A stretch of DNA of 64,000 nucleotides, taken from contig NC_060213.1 in the NCBI RefSeq assembly GCF_021130785.1, forward strand, positions 67,394,501 to 67,458,500, in the 5' to 3' direction. Below are positions 1-13,700 of this stretch, in pieces; position 1 is the stretch's first letter; each line of letters starts with the position of its first letter. This DNA is from Homalodisca vitripennis (lineage: Eukaryota; Arthropoda; Insecta; Hemiptera; Cicadellidae). A program made the translations under genes and the position numbers. The notes under the pieces are model-generated. The model worked only from the letters and a program-made list of their open reading frames with translations. It did no database searches and was not told where the DNA came from.

Positions 1-2363
1 ACGGTTTTAAATTTTACTTTGGTAGTTATGGCCAACTGTAACATGGTTTATGACAGCCTGTTTTCTAAAGCTATATAACAGATTTTTCTTTAACAGTAAT
101 TACATAAGTGAGTACTGTTTTACTGTACAGTTAGTATAACAAACCTTACAAATACTTAACTTGGAATGAATACTTTCATTTAAAAATACGTGTCACATTA
201 ATTTATTTTGTAATTTTACCTAATAACAATAAGTGTCTGTGCACGATGTTTTTAGAATAGACAGTAAACTCCATAAATATGTTCTGTGTTGTTGCTATTG
301 GTAAAGCATTTCAAACGAATTGTGTTTAAGCGCCATAAAACTGTTTTCATTATTAAGGAGAGACATATAATTTTTATTTTTAATGGTAAAATCAATTACT
401 ATGTACATTAGTAGGTTTATTTAAAGTCAGCCTATGTAACATTATAACCGATTGAATTTTAAGATTTTTATGTTTTATGTACAATTAAAAATATTTCGTG
501 AAATATTTTAAAGTCATATATCTTAAAAAGAATAAAATTAATTTGAGACGTTTGAAAATTAGACACAATAAAATACAGAAATAATGACAGCTGTAGTAAT
601 TTTCTTTAAACTCTCAAAAAAGAATAGACGTAGATACAGGATTAAAATTTAAAAAGTATTTTTTGGAGGAGTTTAAAAACTACGTAGGCTACTATGATGC
701 ACCATCATGAAAGTGATGTCCATTTAAACTTTTTTATATTTGTTAGAGATAGGTATATTTCGCAAATATTTTCATTTTACGTATCAAATTAAAGGGAATT
801 AAATGCTGATTAGTTACTTTTTGTAATTTCTATAGTACATTAAGTTTTTGTCAAATCCCAATTTGGAATTCGTTTCTCCATTAAAAAAATATTTTTTAGG
901 TGACTAAAGACTAAATATAATGTATCAAAAGTTTTAACTTTGGAATTTTTACATTTTGATCTGAGACCTTCAGTAATAGCACACAATGTTATTTAAATTT
1001 TTTGACAATATTTTGCATATACTCCCGGTATGTTATTTTAGGGTTGCATTTCGTTTTTTTTTTAAAGATCTAATTTTCTTCTAATGCATGTTTAGGACAC
1101 CTTGGCTGACTCATTTTGCTTAAAGGTACAATGATAAAATATATTATCAACTGAATAATTTACGTTGTGGTTACGAAGCATTTTTCCAGGATACGGACCC
1201 CGAGTATCTACTTTCAGCTTGTCAAAATATTATAAGTAATAGATAAATGAACCACGAGATATAAAATTGAATAACTTTGATACAAACATAATAGAAATGA
1301 ATAATATTTAAAGATTTCCCTGGATTTCCCTGTGAACTATAAATATACCTAAAATTTTAGCTTCCAAGCTTTTGAATTGAAGCACCCCATCGCCGACATT
1401 GACAACTGGGAAGACAGGGATATGATGAGGCAGTAATGAGCCGCTCTTCAACGAAGTGCCGTAGCAGCGACAGCGAGATTCTGTTAAAAATAATTTGCTC
1501 TGATATAACGAACTGACTTAAAGCTTCACTTGCGGTAGTCAATTTTAGCGTAATTGTACTCGCCGGCTATACTGAAAACCACTCACTCTGAAAGTATAAT
1601 CGTAATAAATAATAATTTTGTTTACAACTATAATGTAACAATTTTTGTGTTAAAACGAAGGTTATTTACAATTATTTATAATTTCTATTTCATAATGTAA
1701 ATTAAAAACATCTTAAATACTTGCGCCAAGAAGCAATTTATAAAATGTATTCAAAGAAGAGAAAAACAATGGTCATGACGAATATTTTAGTAATTGGTTA
1801 GTCAGAACCTGTTATACTCAATCTCTGTAGTTTTGCTACTTTTAGTTCGAATGTTTAATAGGCTGACAGACATGAGTGTTATAAAGCCATCAAGTGATGG
1901 GCTTCGCTACCTCTCAGGTAATAAAACAGATACACGTAAACGTAATAAGGTTTATTGTAACTTTGATTTGAAAAAAACCAGAAATAATCCATACTAACAT
2001 TACAATTTTGAGCAAAATACACTTTCATAAAATGTAACCTTAACAATAATACTCGTAGAGTACAATTAAAATACTTAACGACATACAGGGAACGGACTGA
2101 GTGAGGCAATAGTCGTGCCAATAAACGCCTTTAGCATCTATATCAGCAGGCTCTGTGTGTTTATTACTGCTTAGGATGGATGGGGTAGGCTGTAACGTAT
2201 TCTCTTGGTAATAGTTCTTGTTTATGACACTTAAATGTGCTACACTTCGGGCTACACTTCGGGTTGTCTTGAGCTATAAATTTATCAACATAAAAAACAT
2301 CAAACTTTACGAATAATACATATAAAGATTCCGTTTATGGTAGTATTTCGATTTCGATTGTAT

Positions 2364-2365
<2 letters not shown>

Positions 2366-2432
<67 letters not shown>
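2366..2432. repeat. (TA)n microsatellite
   Basis: A 67-bp perfect TA dinucleotide tract directly follows the Penelope-like element end on its downstream side. Confidence 0.98.
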
Positions 2433-2434
<2 letters not shown>

Positions 2435-2439
2435 TATAA

Positions 2440-3127
2440 AAGAAAACAAAACATGTTTCTTCAACTTGAAAAGCTTAATATTTCGTTACTTTTCAGTAAC
2501 ATTATCAAAAGCATGTATACAATAAAATATAAACAAATATAAAAATGAAGGTTATAAAAACATTGGAAACAACAAAACAAAACATATGGTATCAAAGAAG
2601 AAAATTAAACATGTAACCTTTCCTAAACACAGAGATAGATAAAAAGTTTGAATAATAAATTTAAATTAGCTGTGTCTCAAATTTAATCCAACTGGTGATT
2701 TTGATTGAAGAGCCATTATATTTGCTTGTTCATATCTTCTTAGTAATAATTTTGTGTATTCTTTATTGTCATAATTTTGAAACTTCTTGATGCCAATTAG
2801 AGAGAAACAATTTTCAAAGGTTTTGTTGTGTTGGACAGCGTGTGCAGATACGGGTCTAATAAATTTTGATGTCGAACATCGGCACGATGATTGTTCATCC
2901 TCAGCCTAAGTGACGTAGATGTTTCTCCAATGTAGTCTTTAGGGCAATGTTGACAGGATAATTTATAGACTACATTTTCACTGTTACATGTGATATCTTC
3001 TGCAATAGAATATTTTTTGTGCGTAACGCAACTTTTGTAACAGTTTGTAGATTGCATCATATTGCATATTCCACAGCGTGGTTTATTGCATGGATGGCAT
3101 TTGTGTTTGAAATTTTGGCTATAATAT
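2440..3127 (-). mobile_element. Penelope-like retroelement, 3' part with GIY-YIG endonuclease, inactive
   Basis: On the minus strand, from about 3127 down to a stop at 2666, the translation reads CHPCNKPRCGIC, then YKLSCQHCPKDYIGETSTSL and RMNNHRADVRH. This is the Cys-rich linker and GIY-YIG nuclease that end Penelope-like element proteins. After the KPLKIVSL stretch the frame stops. A neighbouring frame continues with the family-typical C terminus (NYDNKEYTK, then RRYEQANIMAL), so a frameshift breaks the ORF near 2800. The reverse transcriptase upstream is absent; an AT microsatellite abuts the 5' break. The 3' flank carries a hammerhead-like motif at 2472-2511. Confidence 0.85.
2472..2511 (-). 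ncRNA. Degenerate hammerhead-ribozyme-like motif of the Penelope-like element
   Basis: The minus strand reads TTGATAA, then a perfect hairpin GTTACT-GAAA-AGTAAC, then GAAAT, closed by GCTT and AAGC. That is the layout of the hammerheads known from terminal repeats of Penelope-like elements (CTGANGA, stem II, GAAA). The first core box differs at two positions, so it is probably inactive. Confidence 0.5.
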
Positions 3128-3130
3128 ATA

Positions 3131-3161
<31 letters not shown>

Positions 3162-3173
3162 ATATATAAATAT
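3121..3173. repeat. Imperfect (TA)n tract
   Basis: ATAATATATA-type repeats lie at the 5' truncation point of the Penelope-like fragment. Confidence 0.9.
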
Positions 3174-3277
3174 GGCTATCACTAGAATATGTTTGTATTT
3201 ACCGTAATATTTTGGGTAAAAATTCTTACTCGTTATTTCCTTGTATAATTGTTTATTAGGCCTAAATAATTCACTGT

Positions 3278-3355
3278 TTTTTTTTAGGAGAAGCCGATCT
3301 CCTTTTAAGCCTCATTCTGCCCGTCATCATGGGCCATTAGCCTGTGCGCGGATAA
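3278..3355 (-). mobile_element. tRNA-SINE tail fragment
   Basis: Read on the minus strand, GGCTTAAAAGGAGATCGGCT, GGCCCATGATGACGGGCAGA and a terminal poly(A) match the 3' half of the SINE at 48379-48610 (GGCCCATGAGGACGGCTAGA and GGCTTAAAAGGGGATAGGC). The tRNA head is missing, so it is a 5'-truncated copy of the same family. Confidence 0.75.
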
Positions 3356-4590
3356 ATAAATAAAATAAATTCTTAATAGAAAAATTTTATTATAACTACG
3401 TACATATTGAGAATCTGATATTAATATACTAATAGCTAAGGGCCAATTTGCAATGTATGACCACACAGTTTAGTTTTTATTCTAATCGTTGCATATATTT
3501 TCCTTAGAACGGCTTTACGTCGAAATGAGAGGGCATTGGAAGGGTTAAAATTTTAAATTTTAAATCCAATTTCGGCGTACAAAAAAAGTATCGCATCTGA
3601 AAAGCAATTTATTTCTTAGAATGTTTGCTGATAAAAAAACCTTAATCGTGGAATTTTCTCGGGATGCTCTGAATATAGCGATGGTAAAAAGGAAGCACTT
3701 AAATTCGTATTTGTAAGGTGTGATATTATCAGATAGCACTGATGTTGGTCAGTAGAAAAATTAGTCAATATTCACTAAAATTTTCAGATTTGTGCGTATA
3801 AAATAAATTTGGATCTCGGATCCTGGACTATAACCTGAGATGTATATTTATGAGTCTGAACCAATCACAGACTTAGCAATTATTGTATTAAAACATAGTT
3901 TTTAAATATATTGCTAATGTGTGTCTTCGTCAACTTTAAAAATCTTTCACTTTCTTCTGGTTCTATTCTTTTTTCAAAACTCAGTCTCGATTTATATAGT
4001 TTTGGAGAATAAGTCGCTAGAGTATACATTTTGAAGAGATACAGTGTAATACAGAAATGTGTTTGTCATGTTCTGAGGAATAGTGTGTGGTGTATATTTT
4101 TGTAACATCTCAATATACGAGTAAGGGTTTCTAATGCTAGGGGTTTTCTACTAATAATCACAAACCCTATGGTAATCTGAGAACACCTGACTATACAAGT
4201 AAGTGTTCCTAATGTTTAGATTTTCCAAATAACCATTACCGTCCCGAAGTTAACATGAAAACATCCCACAATACAAGTGAGAGTTTATAATGTTAAGTTT
4301 TTTCCAATGACCATCACCGTCCCCAAGGTAACTTGCAAACATACTATTATTCAAGTGAGGGTTTCTAATGCTAAGTTTTACATTTACCATCCAAAATTTA
4401 AGGTAACCTCTAACACCCCCATATATATAAGGAAACCTGTTTTACTTTTTCGTGGCTGTATGACATAACCATGCCCTAAAAGCTACAACACCTTCATCGG
4501 AAATAATAATTTTTAAGATGAATAGAAATTACCCTTTTGTGCATGTTCAATAAATACGATAGATTTATAGCATATACTCGTATATATATT

Positions 4591-4621
<31 letters not shown>

Positions 4622-4637
4622 GTATATATATATATAT
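4591..4637. repeat. (CA)n and (TA)n microsatellites
   Basis: A CACACA run with one interruption is followed by TGTATATATATATATATA. Confidence 0.95.
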
Positions 4638-5631
4638 AGAGGAAGTATTTTTTCCTTTGTCTACAATGTGATACAACAAATTTAGTACGGTGATATTTCT
4701 ATTAGTTAATTAATTCATTAAATAATCATACAACTGATACAGCCAGATTTACATGAGCTTGTCTTATTGGTTCTGTGTTTTCCTTCCAAATAAACGATCA
4801 AACTCTCACTTATCTCCAGTTAAGTGAGAACTTTGTCAGATTGTAAAGAACAATAATAATAAACCGAAAACCTTTACATAAATTTGGAACATAGGCGCTT
4901 CTTTATTTCAGTTTTTTAAAGCCTGATGTAACAATAAAAGACATGGACTAATCTTGATGTAAAAATGTGACTATTGGAGCAAGAAGGCTCTTATATAATT
5001 GAGCTTATTTGTCCAAAAGTAGAATTGAGTCCTTCTGCCACACGAGATTCACACAAGGTAAGCTTTCTCACAGACCTCCATTTATCAAACAGGTGCTGCG
5101 CCATATGAATATCCCTTCTTATTTTTTTCTTAAATCAGATTGTTCCCTCGTGTAATATATGGATGTGAAATATTAACGAAATCATGAAAAGGAACTAATA
5201 TGTTATTTAATAGAAAAGGAATGCAATGAAAAAGCTAATGCTGTATGCTTATGTACGGCAAACCTCTACATTTTAAAGCTATTTTCAGTGAATATTGTGT
5301 ACACTAAAATATTCTCTGCAAATAGCTGTCAAAATAAATTGTTAATATTAATGTCCGGTGTATAAAGTTTTTACGGCCTAAACAAGGGACGCTCTTAATA
5401 TTTTATAACCATACATATTTTTATTTTACTATCGGGAAGCGACACTTCTCAACCCATTGAATACTCCTATATCTCGTTATGTTATTTTCATTCCAAATTA
5501 AAACTTAGCTAAAATGATATTTAGTATTTTAGTATGTACGATATTAAATTCACGTTTATGATTTTAAAATTAGTTTATATGTTTGTAGCCTATGTAATTC
5601 GTATAGTATGCCTATGCTTTCTGTATAGTAT

Positions 5632-5633
<2 letters not shown>

Positions 5634-5705
<72 letters not shown>
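5634..5705. repeat. (TA)n microsatellite
   Basis: A perfect TA tract of 72 bp. Apparent tyrosine-isoleucine ORFs across it are artefacts of the repeat. Confidence 0.98.
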
Positions 5706-5708
<3 letters not shown>

Positions 5709-6119
5709 CCCGACTATGTTAACTGATAAACACATTTTTGGAAACTCAGAATAAAAATAGAAACCCTTTTTTGATTTAAAAATTAAGCTAGAAAATTTTT
5801 AGAACCTTAGGTAATAACAGTGAGAAAAGCAACTCATGGACCCTATACCGGTTTTAGTACATGTTATTTATATAAGGAAAAGTAAAGAAAATTATATTTA
5901 CACAAAACTCAAATTAATTTCATTATTTTGAATTTAAATATGATAACCTTTAAATTACATACATGCCAACAGCTTTTACAATCCTATTTGTTCTTGTACA
6001 TATTGGGCTTGTAAGGGGTAAAGTTGCACGAAAAAACAATAATTTTGTATAACAATGGGTATTGAAATAACATATAATAAGTAAGTAAGGTGCTAATTCA
6101 CAATTAAATATATCTTAGT

Positions 6120-6440
6120 CATTCCAGCGTAATATGCCCGATACGAATTATGTTTACAGAAATATTTTAAACTGGTTTTGGTTTACAGACTGTAATAACG
6201 TCAAAGCTAAGCTCTGGATCAGCTGGATCTCCTAATGTGACACGTCTGCGGGCTTTAGTAATCTTAAAAGCTGGGATTTCTCACGACGTCGGGCACTCAA
6301 GTTTTATAGCTTTCGAGAATTTACTGCTCAAGCAAAAGTAATAGCTAACTTAACAGATAACTTAAATTCTATAAATTTACTTACTTTATGAATATACGTA
6401 TATGCCATTATGTTCCTCATTCCCTAATCAAAGAAGCTTT
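6120..6440 (+). repeat. Dispersed repeat copy A, paired with 52360-52670
   Basis: GATCAGCTGGATC, CTTAAAAGCTGGGATTTCTC, ACGACGTCGGGCACTCAAG, TTTTATAGCTTTCGAGA and AATAGCTAACTTAACAGATA all recur in the same order at 52.4-52.6 kb. No open frame runs through it and I do not recognise the family. The pairing is colinear with the larger 17-25 kb / 54-61 kb duplication, of which it may be an outlying part. Confidence 0.8.
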
Positions 6441-6679
6441 TCTTAATATAGTTAATTTATATGTGTAGGGATATGTTCATGTTGTTGGGATAAAAAATGG
6501 TATATCAATTTTCCAATTTAGAAATAAGAGTATTATTAAATTTTATTACAAAATCAACAAAATTGTTATTCAAAAAGTTGAGTTAAGCTCGTAGTCTAAG
6601 GCAAAATATGTTTTTACTACTAACTGATTTAGCCTGTAATTTCAATAAATTTTAAACCTATCGCCCACCAGTGCGTATA

Positions 6680-7640
6680 CTGGTGTAGCATCTTCTTATA
6701 AAGGATCGCTTGACTCTTCGTGCACTTCAGGGAGCATTGCATTCTTAAGCAGCCGTGCAAATACGTTGCCGCAGTTCTCAATATTGTATGCATGTTCAGC
6801 ATACACTTTCCTGTTTAGATGACACCAATCGTGAAAATTCAGCGGATTTAAGACAGGGACCTGGGAGGCCACAGGCTACTCGCCCAATCCACCTGTTTGG
6901 GTATATAGCATTAAATAAGTCACGCTCTGGCCTCGCGTAATGAGTTGGACAAGGATAGCTCTGATACCACATATGTTGCCGTGTTGCCGGCATCGATGTC
7001 CGGCAGACATCGTCCAAAAGATTTTGAAACTCATTTTCGAGAAAATGTAAGAGAAATGCAACATTACTATTTTCTTGTAACTCGTAAGGCCCTATAGTTT
7101 TGCAATCTATAATATCCTTTTACAAATTTACATCAAATTGATGGTGAGCCTAATAATTTCTGATCACAAATTAGCGCGAGGATCTTTAAAAATGTGACCA
7201 GTTATGTAGGTTATGGATGTTTGAAAAACATTGTTTCCTTAAATTAATTTCATATGACAATGACATTTTATTTAAAAACATTCTTTCAATATATAAGGGC
7301 AGAAATATTCCCTTACGGTATAATTAAAAGGTATTAAAGTACATGTTGCACATGATATGGACGGTACTGTTACCTTGGGGCTGTACATCTTTATATCCGC
7401 GTTCTGGCTACGATGGTCCTTGCTAAGACATCAATATTATCCTCAACTTCTTCTATAACGTTTTCCTCGAAAGTATTCTTTTGCCCATTTCGATCACATG
7501 ATATTTTGGATTTAAAGAAGGCATCCTGAAAGTTTACGAAAACGCGATAATCAGGGAATAAATAGTGCAATTGGAAACATTTCCTGGCACATGATAGAAG
7601 CATGCCGTGGGAATCACAACAAATGAAAAACATGTTCGCA
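6680..7640 (-). pseudogene. Decayed Tc1/mariner-type transposase (DUF4817-like N terminus)
   Basis: On the minus strand 7633-7391 encodes a helix-rich N terminus (ARKCFQLHYLFPDYRVFVNF, then FEENVIEEVEDNIDV and ARTIVARTRI). It resembles the DNA-binding N terminus of insect transposases with the MxxxYGxxxGNxxxAxRxYxxxFPxRR pattern, and PYHVQHV follows. At about 7000-6680 in mixed frames come NRWIGR, WPPRSLxLNPLNF and NAMLPEVHEES, matching the C-terminal xRWIGR / WPPRSPDLTPLDF region. Stops and frameshifts are frequent and the middle is lost. Terminal repeats were not found. Confidence 0.65.
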
Positions 7641-7749
7641 CATTAAAGCTCAGAATACAAACCAGGCATAGTTAATAACTATAACAAGTTACCAAATTTT
7701 GATAAATAAGGACAAGTTTATACACGCACTGATGAGCAATGAACAATTT

Positions 7750-10700
7750 CATCATAAAGTGAAGTGATCAGACTTACGATTACCTACAGATAAAAAACAG
7801 ACAAGGATATGTTCTAACCGGAGTTCCTCATATTTGTATATGGCCCATAATACTAAATCGCAGTTCTGGTCAACAATCACTATCAGCTGTTTATAGAACA
7901 ATGATCGATTACAAATTAACAGCTGTTTATTATCCATCACAGAGTTCAAAGAGAATACACATCGGATTAGTTATAGTTAATGATAATAATAAAGTGAGTT
8001 ATTTTAGTATCCACATTTAAAATACTACTATTTATAAAGTGTAACATTTATATGAATTCATTAACATGTTAGATACAATCTTTCTTTTTTGATCTATTGA
8101 ATAATTTCTCTGAAGAAAAATTAATTGTTAGTTGCGCTAGTTTTGGTCCAAAATCAAAATGGGTAGGAATAGGAATAGTTTGAAATACGAAACCATACAT
8201 TTGAAGTCATGCTCTTATTGCCTTTACACAGTTATGATTTACTACCTAAAAAATAAAAAAATTGAACCGACAGAGTTTGATAACTATCTAAAAAATATAT
8301 ATTAAATTTTTGGTTTAAATTATACTAATTTAACACTTATATAAAAATAATTTTACGATTAATAGTTAATTTAATTATAATATTATAATATATTGGTTTT
8401 ATTCAAACATCTTTAGCTAATAATATGAAATCATTATTTATTTCCTTAGAATTTGCTTCAAGATAATTTGAAACAAATGATGTGTACCCTATATAATAGT
8501 TAATTTTGTCACAAAATTACAAATTTACAAGGAAACCCAACTCCGAGAAACATATTACCATCTAAATCGAATGAGTTGGGCATCGTAAAGAATAATCTTG
8601 TTAGTGACCTCTTCTGTGCTCGCAACGTTGTTACATGTGTTACTCAGTAGTTGTAATAATATGCTATGCAGTACTCGAACTCATAAAACCATCTTAATCC
8701 TAACGAGTGTTTGTGTGTTTAGGTACAAGGTTGGCGTACGCTACAACATGTGTCGCGTAAAAATTTTTCTCTGAGTTTGCATATATTTGTAATCTATAGC
8801 TCATTTAATTCTTGAGATATCGTGCGGGCACATCGACGCACAGAAAATCGAACGGAAAAACCTTCACAAAATTTATCCTCAGCCAAATTACAAAGTTAAA
8901 TATGACCATTATTGTTTATGCAGAAAAGAAGCTTCATGCAAACATTAAAATCTTCGGATGAAATATACCTCGCCAAATTTTCCGCATAACATCAATCGGT
9001 TATAATACAGCAGCGTAAATGTATATTTTAAAATTAAGTTGGGTTTTTATAGAAATGTCAACCATGATATTTCTGGTAAGAAATAGAGGGTTCTACAACG
9101 AAAAAGTGGCGTGAAAACAAACATTGTAGCTAAAATTTAACATTTATTTCCTACTTTATATTGTTTTCTAAAAAGTGAATAAAAAGGACACATGTTAAAA
9201 TCTATGATTGTTCGTGGATTGTTGACAACTTTACTTATTTTGTTATTTTCTCGTTGCTATGGTAACGATATTACCCATAATGACAATGGAACGATATTCG
9301 CTAATTTTCAGCCAAAAACCATCGAGTCATGAGCAATATTATCCAATGAAAAAATTTAAATGCGTAGGTCACTTCGTTTTCGAGATATCATGCGAATGGG
9401 CAGATAGAAAGAGACACAGAAATGACATGTTTATTACCCTTTGAGTAAAAGACATAGTTAAAGCTCAGCTAATTAGTTTATTCATAAACATTAGGCTTTT
9501 AAATACTAGTTTTTTAGTGTTTTCTAATTGTCGTAATATGTGCTGAAAATGATGAATTATGAATGCATAACGTATTGGTAGATTGTTTCAGGTTGTAAAA
9601 TAAGTATTTAAATAACACAGTTTTTATATTTTATATCACTTATATGAGTAATCTTTACACACTTTAACAACACTTTTTGTGAAATATGGGAATATATACA
9701 TTGTACATTGTTTACTGATGTCTTATAGCAATTAAAAATTCACTAGGAACCTAGCCATAGAATCGGTAAAATAAAAAACTAATAAATAAATAAAAATAAT
9801 TACAGGTCTCATTTATAAGTTATAACCCAAATTATTTAAGTATCAGTAGCTCAATAAACTACAGTAGAAGAATACATTGGGTATTAAGGCCCAAGGGAAC
9901 ATTTTCGTTATGAAATCATTATAGTTCAGCATGCTATCTTTATGTAAAGCATGCCAAAAACGTTTGTGACACACTTACGGTAATTTTGATGAAGTAAAAT
10001 TCAAGTTCACAAACAAAAATAATTGGAGAAATTAGCCAGTTTATAGGTACACGAATTTTAATTACAGTTACATGTTTATTTAATAAGATTAGAAGCAAAT
10101 TCCTTTTATTACATTGAACGCACAGAGTAAATCTTCTTTCCTGATTTACGCTTGTTGAGCAGAAACTTGTTTTCAGTGTAGAACCCTATTTAATTTAGTT
10201 TAGTGCAATATACATTGTACTTACAGCACGCGATACACTTTGCACGGGTTCAGCCAAAGCTGTTTTAGGTGAGAATTTCCTGTTCAAAGAATGATAAATG
10301 CAAAATTAGTTTACAGAATAACAAGATATTTCCTTTTAATATTTATCAAAGTACACTTAAATTTCTGTATAATTTCACACTTGCATGTGTGAGGAAAGTA
10401 GAATTGACTGCAGTTATTTTCACAAAATGTTCAGGTGAACATAAGCATCGCTTAAGCGAAAATGAGTCGATACACGTTCAGCAACCCACACAAATTATAC
10501 CAGCTTACAGCTGTCCTATATTTGTCTTATTATAACCATTACTAAAATATTTTAGATCATTTTTTAAATTTAGAGGTTTATCTCTAAAACTTATTGAGGT
10601 AAATTTTTATGACTATGAAGGCCAGCATCTGCGTGGAACTTAAACTTACAGGTAATGAGTTTGCTAAAGTTTTAAGAAATGGACGTAATACTTCAGAGCA

Positions 10701-13700
10701 TTTCGTCTATATATACCTATAGTTTAAACAAATAATAGAAAACATATTAATTTATAAAATCCTGCTATTGTTGCCATTTCACATAGGTTCGACATCAGAG
10801 ACATCTATAAGTAGGTGAAGTGGTAGTCATATAGTATACAATTTGTAAGGTGTACAAATGAGTGCACTACGATGCTTCTGAGATGATCTCTAAGCATGGT
10901 AGAGCACCGGGCTTTGAAAACATAACGTAGCTACGTTAGTGCTTTTAAATTTGTTCTACCTGAATATGTGTACAGTTTATTTCTGATAGTATTTTGTACG
11001 TAGTTGACCTCTGAAAAAAACTACAGTGTATCTTGTTTCGCGACACGTTATATGACGTATTCCTAACATTTTTATATTCCAAAAAATTAGTTACATTTTA
11101 AGTTTGTAAAACTTTAAACTCATATACAATAATTTTAAGGTAGATATCGGTTGGAATATTCGTAAAATTACCAATTTACTCAAGGTAATAAACATCCATA
11201 AGTTATTGCACCTATTCTATTTTCTTAGTTGCATCTTACATATTTTCTTGCCAAAAAGTTTTGACTAAACAAACTACTCCATTCTAAATTTTACTACATT
11301 AATGATAAGATAAAAAGCTAGTAAAATTCCGAAGTGTGCTATAAGAACGTTTAGTGCAAGGCCTTAATTATCAAGACTACTGCGTGTCTATACTCCATAG
11401 AGTACATAAATGAAGCATAATGGCAACTATATATTCTTGCACAATATGGACGATGTAATTTTGACACAGAGTTAGAGATAGGAATTTTATCTTCACTGTT
11501 GTTGCATAGTTACTAAATAACAGAACGTATATTGATTTTTACTTTCCCCTATGAATTCTATCTTGACCATATAAACGCCAAATACTGACTGATATTATTT
11601 ATTTTTTTATCAAGAAGTCAAAAAATTACTTGATCATTGGATAAAAATCCCTTCTTTGAGTTAATAAATATGTGTGGTTCATTCACTAATTATAAATTAC
11701 TTGAACTTGGATCTTATTTATACACCCTTAAAGTGTTGGCAGAGTAAAATTATTGCGTTGCTTACAGTGTTTTTATGGTAAATTTTGTTCAAATTTTATT
11801 TTGTATATTACTATGGCTTAATATGGTTTTTTAATGTAACAGTAATAGGGTATCCAACGATATATGTTACAACATAATATGCCAATTGTTTAAAATCTTA
11901 TTATCCTTTTAAACCTTTCGACATTACATTATCTAAAATTTTGGTTGTTTAGTTTATCATAGAAAAAGTTGTAACGATTTATTTAAATTTATATACAGAT
12001 ATAGATGGATGTAATAATTTTAATTTGTAAGATTTTAATTCTCTGTTTACCAAGAATGTAAATCCTGGTATGGGCACACCACTACCATGGCTACCCTCGA
12101 TGGCGAATTCGTTATACACCAATACTGATCTAGATATAGTATAACATTCTAAATACCAATACTGCCCTATATATAGTATACAATGTTAAATTTGTATCAA
12201 GACAATACTTTAAGCAATTGCAGTAAATGATCGAATGATTTTCATACATTTTTCAAAGTTTTTCTAAATTTTCTTTATATCCGACTAAAATTTAATTACT
12301 TAGTTTTAATCAGAAAATATTATTATCCATATTACCAGTACAATATTTTATTACTTGATAAATACAGTTTAAATTTATTTTTTCGTTTCTTCGTTGTACT
12401 AAACAAATCTACAGCTAGCTCTATTGAGTTATTAGTTACATTATAGTTGGTCCAAACAGTAGTTTACATAGCTGACAATGTTTTATAAACACTTTGGATA
12501 CCTAGAAGAAGGATAATTTGTCGCAAGGTAGGCTGTATAAATGATTTAAAGGGAAGCTGGAAGAGGATTATTGTAATAGGAACCGTTTGCCCTATTAAGA
12601 TTGTACTACTGGTGATTTTCATAGCCAATATATGTTGAATAACGAGGTACTAAATGACTTTCTTAATTATGTAACATAATAATTGTAATACGATTTTTTA
12701 CAAATAATACCGCAACTATTTAAATAATTTGATTAAAATCTATTTTGAAAAAAGTATCAAAGTACCTAGCGAGTAATCAATTGATCTATAAGTTGTAAAA
12801 TCAACATACTAAACGACTGAGTACAGTTGGGGTCGAGTCACGCATATTGAGTTTGCTACTGCAGTAATCGATACAATAGCGCCAATGTGATCATAGCCTT
12901 TCACAGATTCTTGTCCCAATGGGTGGCCTAATTTATTATTGTTATTATTGCAGTCCGTATACATAGTTAAAATAATCACAGAGTAACATTAAACCCTATT
13001 ATATATTGGCAATTCTCACTTTAAACTTAGCCAGACAAACGTCGAGTTACGCAAAACTGGGCTAAAACATCAACAGACTTAATTGCTTGCACTTACGTCC
13101 AGTAAATTTGATCTATTCCTTATAGCTGACCAGTAGCTTATTGGTTTTAAAACCTTATAATTTGATTGAAAAAGTTCTTCTCAACCATTAAAGTTTATTA
13201 TTTGAACTTTTGTAAATCTTATTTTGTATACAAGCAATTAGATTGAAGTCATAAAACTATTGGCAATTTATTCTTCACTAGATTGGTAAGGCTTGTACCA
13301 CGCAGCAAACTTTATACTTTTTTTAGTCCTTTAAAATTGGATTGAAATACTAATTAATAATTGGTTACAAAAAATTATACGCTGCTGTTTCGGTGGTTAA
13401 ATATAAATTAGAATATATATGTTTTAGAACCATAGCGCACAGAATGTTTGTAAAATATGCAATGTAATATTACTTATATATATTATTACATATTTAATAT
13501 ATTCTATATCCTTTAAGAAAAACACGATTTTAGAAATTTCCCATTGTATACAATTACAATACTACGCGTCAAAAATGTAAGTCAGTTCTCTTCTGTACAA
13601 GCCCTGTACATAAAATTGCAAGCAGTGAACTGGTACAGGATGTTTTGTGTTAAACTTTACAACATATGCATCGTACGAGTAAAAAACAAAAGTATAAAAG

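Noticed and set aside
1357..1542. 61-codon minus-strand frame
   Set aside because: No recognisable domain, no splice context, and the length is expected by chance.
5534..5722. Open frames of alternating Tyr-Ile across (TA)n tracts (also at 15609, 19259 and 19346)
   Set aside because: They are translations of dinucleotide repeats without coding context.
10870..10920. tRNA-like words CATGGTAGAGCACCGGGCTT suggesting an A box
   Set aside because: No B box or cloverleaf follows at the right distance; at most a very old SINE trace.
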